A stretch of DNA of 64,000 bases from Gammaproteobacteria bacterium (GTDB lineage Bacteria; Pseudomonadota; Gammaproteobacteria; Burkholderiales; Burkholderiaceae_C). Positions 16,454 to 26,300 of the stretch are shown here, piece after piece. Below the pieces are notes generated by a model that did no database searches, had not been told where the DNA came from, and was given only the letters and a program-made list of their open reading frames with translations. The first letter of the stretch is position 1; the number at the start of each line of letters is the position of its first letter. The stretch covers positions 124,001 to 188,000 of the forward strand of contig JAHJWB010000016.1 of assembly GCA_018828125.1 (NCBI GenBank). Reading direction: 5' to 3'. Made by a program: the position numbers and the translations under genes.

Positions 16454-17211
16454 GCGGCCTCCTTCGCGGCAGCAGCACGCAGTCGCGCCGCCGTGCCGTG
16501 GCCCAGGTAGGCCTCGATCACGCGCTCGTCCGATGTCACCACGCCAGGGCTGCCCTCAGCAATCAACTGGCCCTGCGCCAGCACCCAGACATGTTCGGCC
16601 AAATTCATCACGGCCTGCATGACGTGCTCGATCATCAACACGGTCACACCGCCGTCGGCAATGCCGCGCACCACGGGAATCATCTCGGCAATCTCCTGGG
16701 GGTTGAGGCCGGCCAGCACTTCATCGAGCAGCAGCAGGCGGGGCTGCGTGGCCAGCGCGCGCGCCAGCTCCAGACGCTTGCGGCCGGCCACGGTGAGGTC
16801 GGCCGCAGGTTTGTCGAGCTGTGGCAGCAGGCCCACGCGCGCCGCCACATCGGTAGCCAGGGCCAGCGCGGCGCGGCGATTGGGCTCTTTCAGGTGCGCG
16901 CCGACGGCGATGTTCTCGCGCACCGTTTGGGCAGCGAAAGGTTGCACGATCTGGAAGGTGCGGGTCATGCCCAGGCGGGCGTTGAGGTGGGGTGCCTGAC
17001 TGGTGATGTCCTGCCCTGCAAAGCGCACGGAGCCCGCATCAGGCCGTACAAAACCCGACATCAAGGCAAAGAGCGTGGTCTTGCCTGCGCCGTTGGGGCC
17101 AATCAGCGCCGTGAGAGAGCCTTCAGGCACGGTCAGGCTCACGTTTTGCACCGCCTTGAGCCCGCCAAACGACTTGTTCAGGCCGCTTAGTTGCAACAAT
17201 TCATTTGCCAT
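16450..17211 (-). CDS. livG: Liv-type ABC transporter ATP-binding protein LivG
   Basis: The 253-residue ATPase has Walker A GPNGAGKTTLF, the LivG-specific insertion around TRTFQIVQPF, signature DLTVAGRKRLELARAL (a diverged LSGGQ, usual for LivG) and Walker B LLLLDEVLAGLNP. It overlaps the livM stop by eleven bases and livF by four. Cytoplasmic nucleotide-binding subunit of the operon's importer. Confidence 0.93.
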   Translation of the reverse strand: MANELLQLSGLNKSFGGLKAVQNVSLTVPEGSLTALIGPNGAGKTTLFALMSGFVRPDAGSVRFAGQDITSQAPHLNARLGMTRTFQIVQPFAAQTVRENIAVGAHLKEPNRRAALALATDVAARVGLLPQLDKPAADLTVAGRKRLELARALATQPRLLLLDEVLAGLNPQEIAEMIPVVRGIADGGVTVLMIEHVMQAVMNLAEHVWVLAQGQLIAEGSPGVVTSDERVIEAYLGHGTAARLRAAAAKEAA

Positions 17212-18172
17212 CGCGGCCTCCCGAGCGCTTCCACACCGAAATCACCGACTGCCCGATGCCCGCAATGCCACGCGGCAGAAACATCACGATGAGCACCAGC
17301 ACCACGCCATAGATCACCATGTTGATGCCAGGAAGTTGGCCGAACAAGTTGCGGGTGATGTCGGCAAGGATGTGCAGTACCAGTGCGCCCAGAACGGGCC
17401 CCCATACAGTGCCGATGCCACCCACAATGGCGGCCACGAGCGCCTCCACCGATGTGACCGAACCATAGGCAATGCCAGGGTCGATGTACTGGAACACTTG
17501 CACATAAAACGCCCCCGCCGCGCCCATGAAGCCGCCCGACAGGGCGATGGCGCCCATCTTGACGTTGAAGGGATTCACCCCAATGGCACGCGCGGCGTCT
17601 TCGTTGTCGCGCACGGCCTGCAGCCAGGCACCAAAACGCGAGTTCTTGAGCCACCAGCTCACCAGCAGCGCCAGCGTGACCAGCGCCAGGATCAGCAAGA
17701 CATATCCCTTGCGCGAGCCGAATTGCATGTTGGCGAGCGATTCGCGGAGCGGCAGCATCAGGCCCACGCCCGCCCCGGTGAACGGCACGGACAGCGCCAG
17801 GATGCGGAACACCTCGGCAAAGGCCAGCGTGACCAGCGCAAAGTATGAGCCTTTGAGCCCGTAGCGGAACGACAGCCCGCCCACGAACAGCCCTACCAGC
17901 GCGCTACCCACCACGGCCATGGGCAGTGCGACCCAGGGGTTGATGCCGCCTTGCATCTGCGCGATGGCCTGGATGTAGGCACCCGTGCCAAAAAACAGAG
18001 CGTGCCCGAACGAAAACTGCCCACCGAAGCCGCCCAGAATGTTCCAGGCCTGTGCCAGCAAGGCGGCGTAGAGCGCCATCATCACAAAGTTGAGCAGCAC
18101 GCCAGAGTCCGACACGCCCGTCACAGCCGCGACGACGGCGGCGAACAATCCAATGGTCCAGAGTTGCTTCAT
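17201..18172 (-). CDS. livM: Liv-type ABC transporter permease LivM
   Basis: The 323-residue inner-membrane permease has about nine hydrophobic helices, the AWNILGGFGGQFSFGHALFFGTGAY signature near the N-terminus and the family EAA-like loop around NSRFGAWLQAVRDNEDAARAIG. The frame is open for another 130 codons upstream, but the ATG at 18172 overlaps the livH stop by four bases and gives the normal LivM length. It forms the channel with LivH. Confidence 0.93.
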   Translation of the reverse strand: MKQLWTIGLFAAVVAAVTGVSDSGVLLNFVMMALYAALLAQAWNILGGFGGQFSFGHALFFGTGAYIQAIAQMQGGINPWVALPMAVVGSALVGLFVGGLSFRYGLKGSYFALVTLAFAEVFRILALSVPFTGAGVGLMLPLRESLANMQFGSRKGYVLLILALVTLALLVSWWLKNSRFGAWLQAVRDNEDAARAIGVNPFNVKMGAIALSGGFMGAAGAFYVQVFQYIDPGIAYGSVTSVEALVAAIVGGIGTVWGPVLGALVLHILADITRNLFGQLPGINMVIYGVVLVLIVMFLPRGIAGIGQSVISVWKRSGGRDGK

Positions 18173-19041
18173 GCCTTGGCTCCAAACAAGCCCTGCGGGC
18201 GAAACAGCAACACCGCGATGAAGATGGCAAAAATACCGATCTGTCCCAGCGATTCGCCCAGATACAGGCCGCCCAACGACTCCACCACACCGATCAGCAG
18301 CCCCCCCACCAGCGCACCGGTAAAGCTGCCCATGCCGCCGAGCACCACGATGGTGAAGGCCACCAGCACAAAGCCGCTGCCGACCTGTGGATTCACGTAG
18401 TAAGCGGGGAGCAGAAAGCAGGCGGCAGCACCCAGGCAGGCCAGACCGATGCCAAAGCTCATGGCGTACACATGGTCCACGTTGATGCCCATGAGCTTGG
18501 CGCCGTGCTTCTCCTTGGCTACGGCGCGGATGGCGCGGCCCAGGTCGGTGCGGCCCACGATCCACAGCAGCACGGCCGACACCACCAGCGCGCCAGCAAA
18601 GGCGACCAGCTTGGGCAAGGCGATCATGGCGGGCCCCACCGCCACGGTGGTGAGGGTGTAGGCCGTGTCGATGGTGCGTGTGTCGGATTTGAAGAACAGC
18701 AGCGCGAGGTTTTCCATCACGATGGAGATGCCCAGCGTGACGAGCAGGATGTTTTCGTCCTTCCCATGGCTGGCGCGGTTGATGACCAGGCGCTGCAGCA
18801 CATAACCCAGGGCGAACATGCCGGGCACCAGGATAGGCAACGCCAGGTAGGGGTCCAGCCCGAAGTGCTGCTTGAGCAGGTACACCGCGTACAGCGCCAG
18901 CATCAGCGACGCGCCATGCGCGAAGTTGATGATGTGCAGCACGCCGTAAATCAGCGTGAGCCCGAGCGCGATAAGGGCATACACCGCGCCCGTGGTCAGG
19001 CCGTTGAGGACGGAAGGAAAGAGGATGCTGAGCTCAAACAT
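18169..19041 (-). CDS. livH: Liv-type ABC transporter permease LivH
   Basis: The 290-residue permease begins MFELSILFPSVLNGLTTGAVYALIALGLTLIYG, a typical LivH N-terminus, and has about eight membrane helices. The EAA-like loop is TDLGRAIRAVAKEKHGAKLMGIN. It is separated from the upstream binding-protein gene by 96 bases holding a strong hairpin, and coupled to livM by a four-base overlap. Confidence 0.93.
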   Translation of the reverse strand: MFELSILFPSVLNGLTTGAVYALIALGLTLIYGVLHIINFAHGASLMLALYAVYLLKQHFGLDPYLALPILVPGMFALGYVLQRLVINRASHGKDENILLVTLGISIVMENLALLFFKSDTRTIDTAYTLTTVAVGPAMIALPKLVAFAGALVVSAVLLWIVGRTDLGRAIRAVAKEKHGAKLMGINVDHVYAMSFGIGLACLGAAACFLLPAYYVNPQVGSGFVLVAFTIVVLGGMGSFTGALVGGLLIGVVESLGGLYLGESLGQIGIFAIFIAVLLFRPQGLFGAKA

Positions 19042-19078
19042 GGGTGTGGAGTCCGGCGTTCAGGCAAAGGCGCGGCCT

Positions 19079-19099
19079 GGCGCTCCGCGTCGGAGCGCC
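19079..19099 (-). terminator. Hairpin between the binding-protein gene and livH
   Basis: A perfect 8-bp stem (GGCGCTCC/GGAGCGCC) with a 5-nt loop lies in the 96-nt gap. There is no T run, so it looks more like an mRNA-stabilising or attenuating stem than a full terminator. Such stems are common after binding-protein genes that must be expressed above their permeases. Confidence 0.5.
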
Positions 19100-19137
19100 C
19101 CGCAGCCCCTGCATTCAGGGCCGAAAAGTGTTGGGTG

Positions 19138-20340
19138 TCAGGCCTTCAGCGGGAAGAGCGGGTCCGCTTCGCGGTAGTCGCGCGGGATGATGACCTTGAT
19201 GTCCTTGTTCAGCACCTGGGTCATCAAAGGCTGCGCCCCCTGGTTCTGTCCATTGACGAACTTGGTCGGACCGTAAGGCATGATGTGGTCGGCAAAGGTG
19301 CTCTTCTCCAGCGCTTCGATAAGGGCTGCGCGGTCCATCGACTTGGCGCGCTCCAGTGCATCAGCCAGCAGCCACATGCTGGTGTAGGTCATGAACAGCT
19401 CGTAGCTGAAGAACAGACCCTTGGCCTCAACGCGCTTCTTGAGTTCTTGCGCGCGCTTGTCCTTGGGATTGAACCAGTGGTTGCAGTCGATGATGCCGTT
19501 GGCTGCGTCCGGGAACTCCTTGACGAACTTATAGCTCGACGCGGCGCCGCCCAGCACCGAGTAAATAGCCTTGGGCGTGACCTTCTGCTGCTGCATGGTG
19601 CGCACCAGCAGCGCGTACTCGTTGTAGTAATTGGCGGGGATGACGATGTCGGGGTTGATCGCCTTCATGCGCAGCACGATGTTGTTGAAGTCGCGCGTGG
19701 GGTTGGCGTGCTTGACGATCTCCTTGACCTCGTAGCCGTAGCCTGGCAACTCGCGAGCCAGCAACGCGGCTGTACCCGAACCAAACAGCGACTCCTCGTG
19801 AATGATCATCACTGTCTTGGCGGGCTTGCCGGCCGAGGTGTTCAGCACATGAAGGTTGGCCACGGCGGTTTCGGCGCATTTCTTGTAGCCAGGACCGAAC
19901 CGGAAGGTGTTCTTTAATCCCCGCTCGACGATCTGGTCGGCCACCCCCACGTCCACGATGTGCGGCAGGTTGTATTTGGCGGCCGCTTGTGTGGTGGCCA
20001 GACAAATGGCAGACGCAAAAGCCCCCACCACTGCGGACACGCCGGCCTCGTTCATCTTCTCAATTTCTGCGGCGCCTGCTTGGGGTTGCGACTGGGCATC
20101 CCCCAGCAACGCCTCGATTTTGGCGCCGCCCAGGGACTTGATGCCGCCAGCCTTGTTGATGTCCTCGATGGCCATCATCGCGCCCTCACGGCACTGCTGG
20201 CCCGAATACGCGAGTGCACCCGTCACCGGGTGCAGCACACCGACCTTGATGGCCTTTGCTTGTGCCCCGCCCACCAATGGAAAGGCCATTGCAGACGCTG
20301 CAGCGGCCGACTGGGACATGAAATGGCGGCGAGTACTCAT
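19138..20340 (-). CDS. Liv-type periplasmic substrate-binding protein
   Basis: The 400-residue protein has a Tat-like signal peptide (STRRHFM...GGAQAKA) and then IKVGVLHPVTGALAYSGQQ, the Peripla_BP_6 (type 1) fold of Leu/Ile/Val, amide and urea receptors. AGGAG lies seven bases before the ATG at 20340 but only one before an ATG two codons earlier, so I use 20340. It delivers substrate to LivHMGF. A GntR regulator gene precedes it by 52 bases. The pocket specificity cannot be predicted here. Confidence 0.93.
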   Translation of the reverse strand: MSTRRHFMSQSAAAASAMAFPLVGGAQAKAIKVGVLHPVTGALAYSGQQCREGAMMAIEDINKAGGIKSLGGAKIEALLGDAQSQPQAGAAEIEKMNEAGVSAVVGAFASAICLATTQAAAKYNLPHIVDVGVADQIVERGLKNTFRFGPGYKKCAETAVANLHVLNTSAGKPAKTVMIIHEESLFGSGTAALLARELPGYGYEVKEIVKHANPTRDFNNIVLRMKAINPDIVIPANYYNEYALLVRTMQQQKVTPKAIYSVLGGAASSYKFVKEFPDAANGIIDCNHWFNPKDKRAQELKKRVEAKGLFFSYELFMTYTSMWLLADALERAKSMDRAALIEALEKSTFADHIMPYGPTKFVNGQNQGAQPLMTQVLNKDIKVIIPRDYREADPLFPLKA

Positions 20341-20392
20341 GGGCATTCTCCTGGCTAGGTAGGTTAGGTTGAGATAGAGGCGCGGAAGGCAA

Positions 20393-21193
20393 TCAATGGA
20401 ACTGGGCGGACAGCTCTTTGCTGACCCAGACCTTTGCGTCGATGCTGCCCACACGGGACAGCTGCATTTCGTATTCGTAGCGGTCGGGGCGATACAGCCC
20501 GTGCAGCCATTGCACGGGGCGCTCCTGGTCGTCATAAATCAGGCGACGCACTGCCAACAAGGCGGAGCCCACCGATATGTCGAGGTGGCGCGCCACCACA
20601 GCATCTGCCAGCTTGGCCGAGATGGTCTGGTGGGCCCGTCCGACCTTGACGCCGGATTCTTCCAGCAGCACCAGAATGGGCTTTCGCGCCAGTTCCCGCC
20701 GTCCAAATTGGCGGGCAATGTACGCGGGCACATAGGTGGTGATGTGGGAAAGCGGGCCTTCTTTGGTGCTGCGCACGCGCACCGCCTTTTGCACCGAATC
20801 GCCCACTGCAATCTGCAGGGCGCCTGCCACAGCGCGGGACGCTGTGACGGTTTCCACGTCCAGCACCTTCACGGATGTGCGCAAACCCATGCTGACCAGG
20901 TTCTCCAACAATCCCGTCAGGTGTGCGCGGCTGCTCTCTCCGTCGGCTCCCACACCTTCAGATGGCGGGGCCGACAACACTGGCCGCGTACCTCGACCGG
21001 GCTCGCGCGAAATCATGCCCTCGCCTTCCAGCAGCTCCAACGCGCGGCGCACCGTCACGCGGGCCACCGAAAACTGCTGCATCAGCGCAAACTCACCGGG
21101 CAAACCGTCTGCAAAGCGGCCTTCCTGCAGTTGCTCGCGCAGCACCAGATAGATCTGGTGGTACTTGGGCAGCGGCAGGTTGTTGGATGGCAT
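20393..21193 (-). CDS. GntR-family regulator with UTRA domain (HutC/FarR subfamily)
   Basis: The 266-residue regulator has an N-terminal winged helix (about 8-75, with FALMQQFSVARVTVRRALELL and a wing ending EPGRGTRP). A UTRA effector domain of chorismate-lyase fold (about 95-255) ends with RRLIYDDQERPVQWLHGLYRPDRYEYEM. It is the first gene of the long minus-strand operon and is expected to control it, with an operon metabolite as inducer. Inverted repeats around 21205-21240, just upstream of its start, are candidate operators. Confidence 0.9.
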   Translation of the reverse strand: MPSNNLPLPKYHQIYLVLREQLQEGRFADGLPGEFALMQQFSVARVTVRRALELLEGEGMISREPGRGTRPVLSAPPSEGVGADGESSRAHLTGLLENLVSMGLRTSVKVLDVETVTASRAVAGALQIAVGDSVQKAVRVRSTKEGPLSHITTYVPAYIARQFGRRELARKPILVLLEESGVKVGRAHQTISAKLADAVVARHLDISVGSALLAVRRLIYDDQERPVQWLHGLYRPDRYEYEMQLSRVGSIDAKVWVSKELSAQFH

Positions 21194-21204
21194 GACTGTG
21201 ATAT

Positions 21205-21271
21205 TAGGAATAGTTCTAATGTCCTGTCAATAAGACATTTAAGTGCAAAATTGGCGCTTAAGAAGACATTT
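21205..21271. promoter_or_regulatory. Candidate GntR operators upstream of the catabolic operon
   Basis: TTAGGA-ATAG-TTCTAA (21205-21220) is a near-perfect palindrome just upstream of the GntR start. AATGTC (21219-21224) and GACATT (21235-21240) form a second inverted repeat, and AAGACATTT recurs at 21263-21271. The AT-rich stretch stands out from the GC-rich surroundings and probably also contains the operon promoter. Assignment is by symmetry and position. Confidence 0.5.
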
Positions 21272-21384
21272 GCGCAAAGGGCGGCGTGAGAAAGCCTATG
21301 CAACCACTGTGCCAACGCACTGGCTCTGAGCCCAGAGAGCTTTGTAAAGCATCACATTTTTTCTATTGAAGCGACACGGTTGGA

Positions 21385-21427
21385 TTGACGCTCTCACGGG
21401 CATTGACTACATTACTAACCAGTCAGT
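21385..21427 (+). promoter_or_regulatory. Promoter and TetR-type operator of the RND operon
   Basis: TTGACG (21385-21390), 17 bases and TACATT (21408-21413) make a good sigma-70 promoter. Directly after it ACTAACCAGTCAGT (21414-21427) matches the pattern ACTNACNNGTNAGT, a 14-bp partial palindrome of the kind bound by TetR/AcrR repressors. The repressor gene lies just downstream, so autoregulation is likely. Confidence 0.55.
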
Positions 21428-21444
21428 CATTAACGAAGCCGCCG

Positions 21445-22140
21445 TTGTCTCCCATCTCGATCCCGTCCCAGCCCCATCCAGCGACCAAACGCGAACGCCG
21501 CAAAGAGGCGCGCCCTGGCGAGTTGCTGGAAGCGGCGCTCGACCTTTTTGTTGAAAAAGGGTTTGCGGCGACCCGGGTGGATGAAGTAGCGGCGCGGGCG
21601 GGGGTGTCCAAAGGCACCTTGTTTTTGTACTTCCCCAGTAAGGAAGAACTTTTCAAGGCCGTGGTGCGCGAGAACATCGCCGGGCGGTTTGAAGAATGGA
21701 ACGCCGAGCTGGAAACCTTTGTGGGCACCACTAGCGATGTGCTTCGCTATTGTTATAAGGTCTGGTGGGAGCGCATTGGGAGCACCAAGGCGTCAGGGAT
21801 CACCAAGCTGATGCTGAGCGAGGCCCAGAACTTTCCCGAAATCGCTCAGTTTTACCAGCAAGAAGTCATCATGCCGGGGCAATCTCTGGTTCGGCGCATT
21901 CTGGAGCGCGGCGTTGCGCGGGGCGAGTTTCGCGCTATCAATCTGGACTATGCGGTGTACCTGGTGCTGGCACCCATGATCTTCCTCATGATGTGGAAGC
22001 ATTCGATGGGCGCATGCGTGCCTGACGCGCTGCGACTGACGCCCGAAAGCTACATCGAGACCCAGATCGACAACATCCTGCATGGGCTGTGTGTGCGGCC
22101 TGATGCGCCTCTTCCTCCCCCCCCTCCTCCCTCGGTCTGA
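21445..22140 (+). CDS. TetR/AcrR-family repressor of the RND efflux operon
   Basis: The protein has an N-terminal TetR helix-turn-helix (AALDLFVEKGFAATRVDEVAARAG, then KGTLFLYFPSKEELF) and an all-helical ligand domain, ending in a run of prolines. There is no ATG before the HTH. A TTG at 21385 overlaps the apparent promoter, so I favour the TTG at 21445 (231 residues); this start is uncertain. It is two bases from the adaptor gene and presumably represses the whole efflux operon until a pump substrate binds. Confidence 0.85.
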   Translation: MSPISIPSQPHPATKRERRKEARPGELLEAALDLFVEKGFAATRVDEVAARAGVSKGTLFLYFPSKEELFKAVVRENIAGRFEEWNAELETFVGTTSDVLRYCYKVWWERIGSTKASGITKLMLSEAQNFPEIAQFYQQEVIMPGQSLVRRILERGVARGEFRAINLDYAVYLVLAPMIFLMMWKHSMGACVPDALRLTPESYIETQIDNILHGLCVRPDAPLPPPPPPSV

Positions 22141-22142
22141 CC

Positions 22143-23333
22143 ATGAAACGCTGGATTCCCTGGATGGCTGCAGCCATCGTTGTCGTGCTGGTGGGTGCAG
22201 GCGGCTGGCGGGCCATGGCGGCGCGCCAGGCCCAGCAAAAGGCGCTGAGCGAAGCAGCCACGCAGCGGGCAGACGCCCCTTTGCAATTGGCCGCTGACGA
22301 GGTGCTGGCGGTGCAAAAGCGGAGCCTGTCGCTGGGGGTGCCCGTCTCAGGATCTTTGCGCGCCGTGGACTCTGCGATGGTCAAAGCCCGCGTGGGCGGC
22401 GAGTTGCAAGGCTTGACCGTGCGCGAGGGGGACAGCATCAAGGCAGGGCAGGAGGTCGCTCGCATCGACCCCACCGAGGCCCGCGCGCGCCTGCGCCAAG
22501 CCCAGCAGCAAGCTGATGCCGCCAAATCCCAGGTCGACATCAACCAGCGCCAGTTCGCCAACAACCGCGCACTGGTGGACCAGGGGTTCATTTCAGCGAC
22601 GGCGCTGGTGACATCGCAAGCCAGCCTGGACGCCGCGCAATCCACCTACCAGGCCGCCGTGGCTGCAGCAGATGTGGCACGCAAGGCGCTGGAGGACACG
22701 GTGCTCAAGAGCCCTATCAGCGGCCTTGTGGCGCAGCGATTGGCTCAGCCCGGTGAGCGCGTGGCCATCGACACCCGCATCATCGAGGTGGTGGACCTCT
22801 CGCGCCTGGAGCTGGAGGCGCTGCTGAGCCCCTCGGACTCGGTGGCGGTGCGCGTGGGGCAGAAAGCACTGCTGACCATTGAAGGTGCGTCGGCGCCGGT
22901 GTCGGCCACCGTGGTGCGCATCAACCCCAGCGCACAGGTAGCCAGCCGCACGGTGCCGGTTTACCTGCGGGTGGACCAATCCAGGGCAGAAGCGCCCCTG
23001 CGCCAGGGGCTTTTTGTGCAGGGCACGCTCGACACGGGGCATGCCGATGTACTGACCGTACCGCTCGACGCGGTGCGCACCGACAAGCCTGCGCCGTATC
23101 TGCAGACGATCCAAGATGGGCGAATTGCCTATGTGCAGGTTAAAACGGGGACCCGCGCTGTCATCAATGGGCAGACTACGGTCGCGGTGGAGGGAGTGCC
23201 AGCTGGCACACCCGTGGTTGCAGGCCGCATTGGCCAGTTGCGCGAAGGCACGGCCGTGGCAGGCGGTCTGACTGGCGCAGCGGTTGCGCGTTCCGCTCCA
23301 GTCGTGCCCGCTGCATCTCGCGCAGCACCCTGA
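22143..23333 (+). CDS. RND efflux periplasmic adaptor (MexA/AcrA-like)
   Basis: The 396-residue membrane-fusion protein is anchored by an N-terminal membrane helix (about 6-22). A lipoyl half-motif (VKARVGGELQGLTVREGDSIKAGQEVARID), a coiled-coil hairpin rich in Ala and Gln (about 100-185), the second lipoyl half (DTVLKSPISGLVAQRLAQPGERVA) and beta-barrel domains follow. It links the inner-membrane pump encoded 14 bases downstream to an outer-membrane channel. Complete. Confidence 0.93.
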   Translation: MKRWIPWMAAAIVVVLVGAGGWRAMAARQAQQKALSEAATQRADAPLQLAADEVLAVQKRSLSLGVPVSGSLRAVDSAMVKARVGGELQGLTVREGDSIKAGQEVARIDPTEARARLRQAQQQADAAKSQVDINQRQFANNRALVDQGFISATALVTSQASLDAAQSTYQAAVAAADVARKALEDTVLKSPISGLVAQRLAQPGERVAIDTRIIEVVDLSRLELEALLSPSDSVAVRVGQKALLTIEGASAPVSATVVRINPSAQVASRTVPVYLRVDQSRAEAPLRQGLFVQGTLDTGHADVLTVPLDAVRTDKPAPYLQTIQDGRIAYVQVKTGTRAVINGQTTVAVEGVPAGTPVVAGRIGQLREGTAVAGGLTGAAVARSAPVVPAASRAAP

Positions 23334-23347
23334 TGTGCTGACCCGCC

Positions 23348-26300
23348 ATGTGGTTCACCCAAGTCAGCCTTAAAAACCCCGTGTTCGCCACGATGGTGAT
23401 GCTCGCCATCGTTGTGCTGGGTTTGTTTTCGTACCAGCGCCTCAAGGTTGACCAGTTTCCGAACATCGACTTTCCGGTGGTGGTGGTCACCGTGGACTAC
23501 CCCGGTGCATCGCCAGAAATCGTCGAAAGCGAAGTCACCAAGAAGATTGAAGAAGGCGTCAACTCGATTGCCGGTATCAACGCCCTCACCTCGCGCAGCT
23601 ACGAGGGTACGGCGGTGGTCATCATCGAATTCCAGCTGCACATCGACGGCCGCAAGGCCGCCGAGGACGTGCGAGAAAAGGTGGCCACCGTGCGCCCCCT
23701 GCTGCGCACCGAAGTCAAAGAGCCACGTGTGCTGCGTTTTGACCCCGCCAGCCGGGCTGTATGGTCGCTGGCCGTGTTGCCCGAAGAGCAAGCGGGCGTC
23801 ACCCCGCGCAGTGCCGTCGAGCTGACCACCTGGGCCGAGCAGATCCTGAAAAAGCGCCTCGAGAACGTGCGAGGAGTGGGCGCCGTGAACTTGGTGGGCG
23901 CCACCAAGCGCGAGATCAACATCTACCTGAACCCGCAGGCCCTTGAAGCCTTTGGCGTCACCCCCGATCAGGTGGCCACTGCCGTGCGCAATGAGAACCA
24001 GGACCTGCCCGTAGGTTCCATTCGGTCACTGGCGCAAGAGCGCGTAGTGCAGATCGACGCCCGCATGCAGCGGCCCGAAGACTTCGGCAAGATCATCGTG
24101 GCCCGCAAGAATGGCGCGCCAGTCCGCCTGGACCAGGTCGCCCGCGTCAACGACGGCGCCCAAGAGGTCGAAAGCCTGGCCTTGTACAACGGCCAACGCA
24201 CCCTGCTGCTGTCGGTGCAGAAGTCTCAGGGTGAAAACACCATCGAAGTGGTGGACGGCCTCAATGCCGCCGTGGTGGAACTGAAGAACCAGCTCCCGCC
24301 CGGTGTGCGTCTGGAGACCATCGGCGACAGCGCCCGTCCCATCCGCGTGGCGGTGAACAACGTACGCCAGACGCTGATCGAGGGCGCCATCCTCACGGTG
24401 CTGATCGTGTTCCTGTTCCTGAACTCCTGGCGCTCTACGGTGATCACCGGGCTGACCCTGCCGATTGCGCTGATCGGCACGTTTTTGTTCATGAACATGT
24501 TCGGCTTCACCATCAACATGATCACGCTGATGGCGCTGAGCCTGTGCGTGGGCCTGTTGATCGACGATGCCATCGTGGTGCGCGAGAACATCGTGCGCCA
24601 CGTGCAGATGGGCAAGTCCGCTTACGACGCGGCCATGGACGGCACGCAGGAGATTGGCTTGGCGGTGCTGGCCACCACGCTGTCCATCGTGGCGGTGTTC
24701 ATGCCCATCGGTTTCATGGGCGGCATCATCGGCAAGTTCTTCCACGAGTTCGGCATCACCATCGTGGCAGCGGTGCTGATCTCGATGTTCGTGAGCTTCA
24801 CGCTGGACCCCATGCTTTCGAGCATTTGGCATGACCCGAGCATCCATGCGCACGGGCAGAAGACGGCACCCGTCACTTTCTACGACAAGACCATAGGCCG
24901 CGTCACCGGCTGGTTCGACCGTGGCACCGACGCGCTTGCGGAGGGCTACCAGCGCATCCTGCGATGGTCGCTGGTGCACAAGCTGGCCACCATGGGCATT
25001 GCACTGGCCATTTTTGTGTTGAGCATCTTCATGGTGCCGCTGCTGGGCACCGAGTTTGTGCCCAAGGCCGATTTTTCCGAAACGTCCCTCAACTTCTACA
25101 CGCCCGTGGGCTCGTCGCTCGAAGCCACAGAGGCCAAGGCCAAGCAGGTCGAAGGCATCCTGCGCGAAATGCCCGAGGTGCGCTACACGCTGTCCACCAT
25201 CAACACCGGGAGCGCCCAGGGCAAGATCTACGCAAACATCTATGTGCGTCTGGTAGACCGCAAGGACCGCAGCCGCAGCGTGGACCAGATGTCAGACGTG
25301 CTGCGCGAGCGCTTGAAGACCGTGCCGGGCATCACCATCACCCATGTGGGCTTGCTGGACGCAGTCGGTGGGCAAAAACAGGTGGAATTCTCGCTGCAAG
25401 GCCCTGACCTGCAAGAGCTGGAACGCCTGACGAAGATCGTTACCGAGAAAATCCGCGACATTCCCGGCCTGGTGGACCTGGACACCAGCGCCAAGCCCGA
25501 CAAACCCGTGATTGCGCTGGAGATCAAACGCGACGCCGCGTCGGACCTGGGGCTGTCTGTGGCTCCGATGGCGGCCTCGCTGCGCACCCTGGTGGCAGGC
25601 ACCACGGTGGGCAACTGGCGCGCACCGGACGACCAGACCTACGACGTGAACGTGCGCCTGGCCCCCGAGGCGCGCACCGCCCCGCAAGACCTGGAGCGCC
25701 TGCCATTTGCCCTGACAGCCGCCGACGGAACCACCCGCATCGTGCGCCTGAACCAGGTCGCCAGCGTCACTGAATCCACCGGTGCCAACCAGATCAACCG
25801 CCGCGACCTGACCCGGGAAGTGGCCGTGAACGCCAACGTGGCCCGGCGCTCCGCGGGCGAGGTGTCGACCGACATCAAGAAGGCACTGGACAGCGTCAGC
25901 TTTCCGCCGGGCTACCGCTACCAGTTTGGTGGGTCCACCAAGAACATGGCCGAATCGTTTGGCTACGCGATCTCGGCGCTGGTCATGGCGATCATCTTCA
26001 TTTACATGATTCTGGCGAGCCAGTTCAAGAGTTTTTTGCAGCCGCTGGCGCTGATGACCTCGTTGCCACTGACATTGATCGGCGTGGTGCTGGCGCTGCT
26101 GATGTTCCGCTCCACGCTGTCCATGTTCTCGATTATTGGCGTGGTGATGCTGATGGGGTTGGTGACCAAGAACGCGATTTTGCTGGTGGACTTCGCCATC
26201 CGCGCCCGCGAGGAGCACGTGAATGACGAGGGCAAGACCGTGCCCGGTCTGCCCCGTGCAGATGCGCTCCTGCTGGCCGCCCGTGTCCGGCTGCGCCCCA

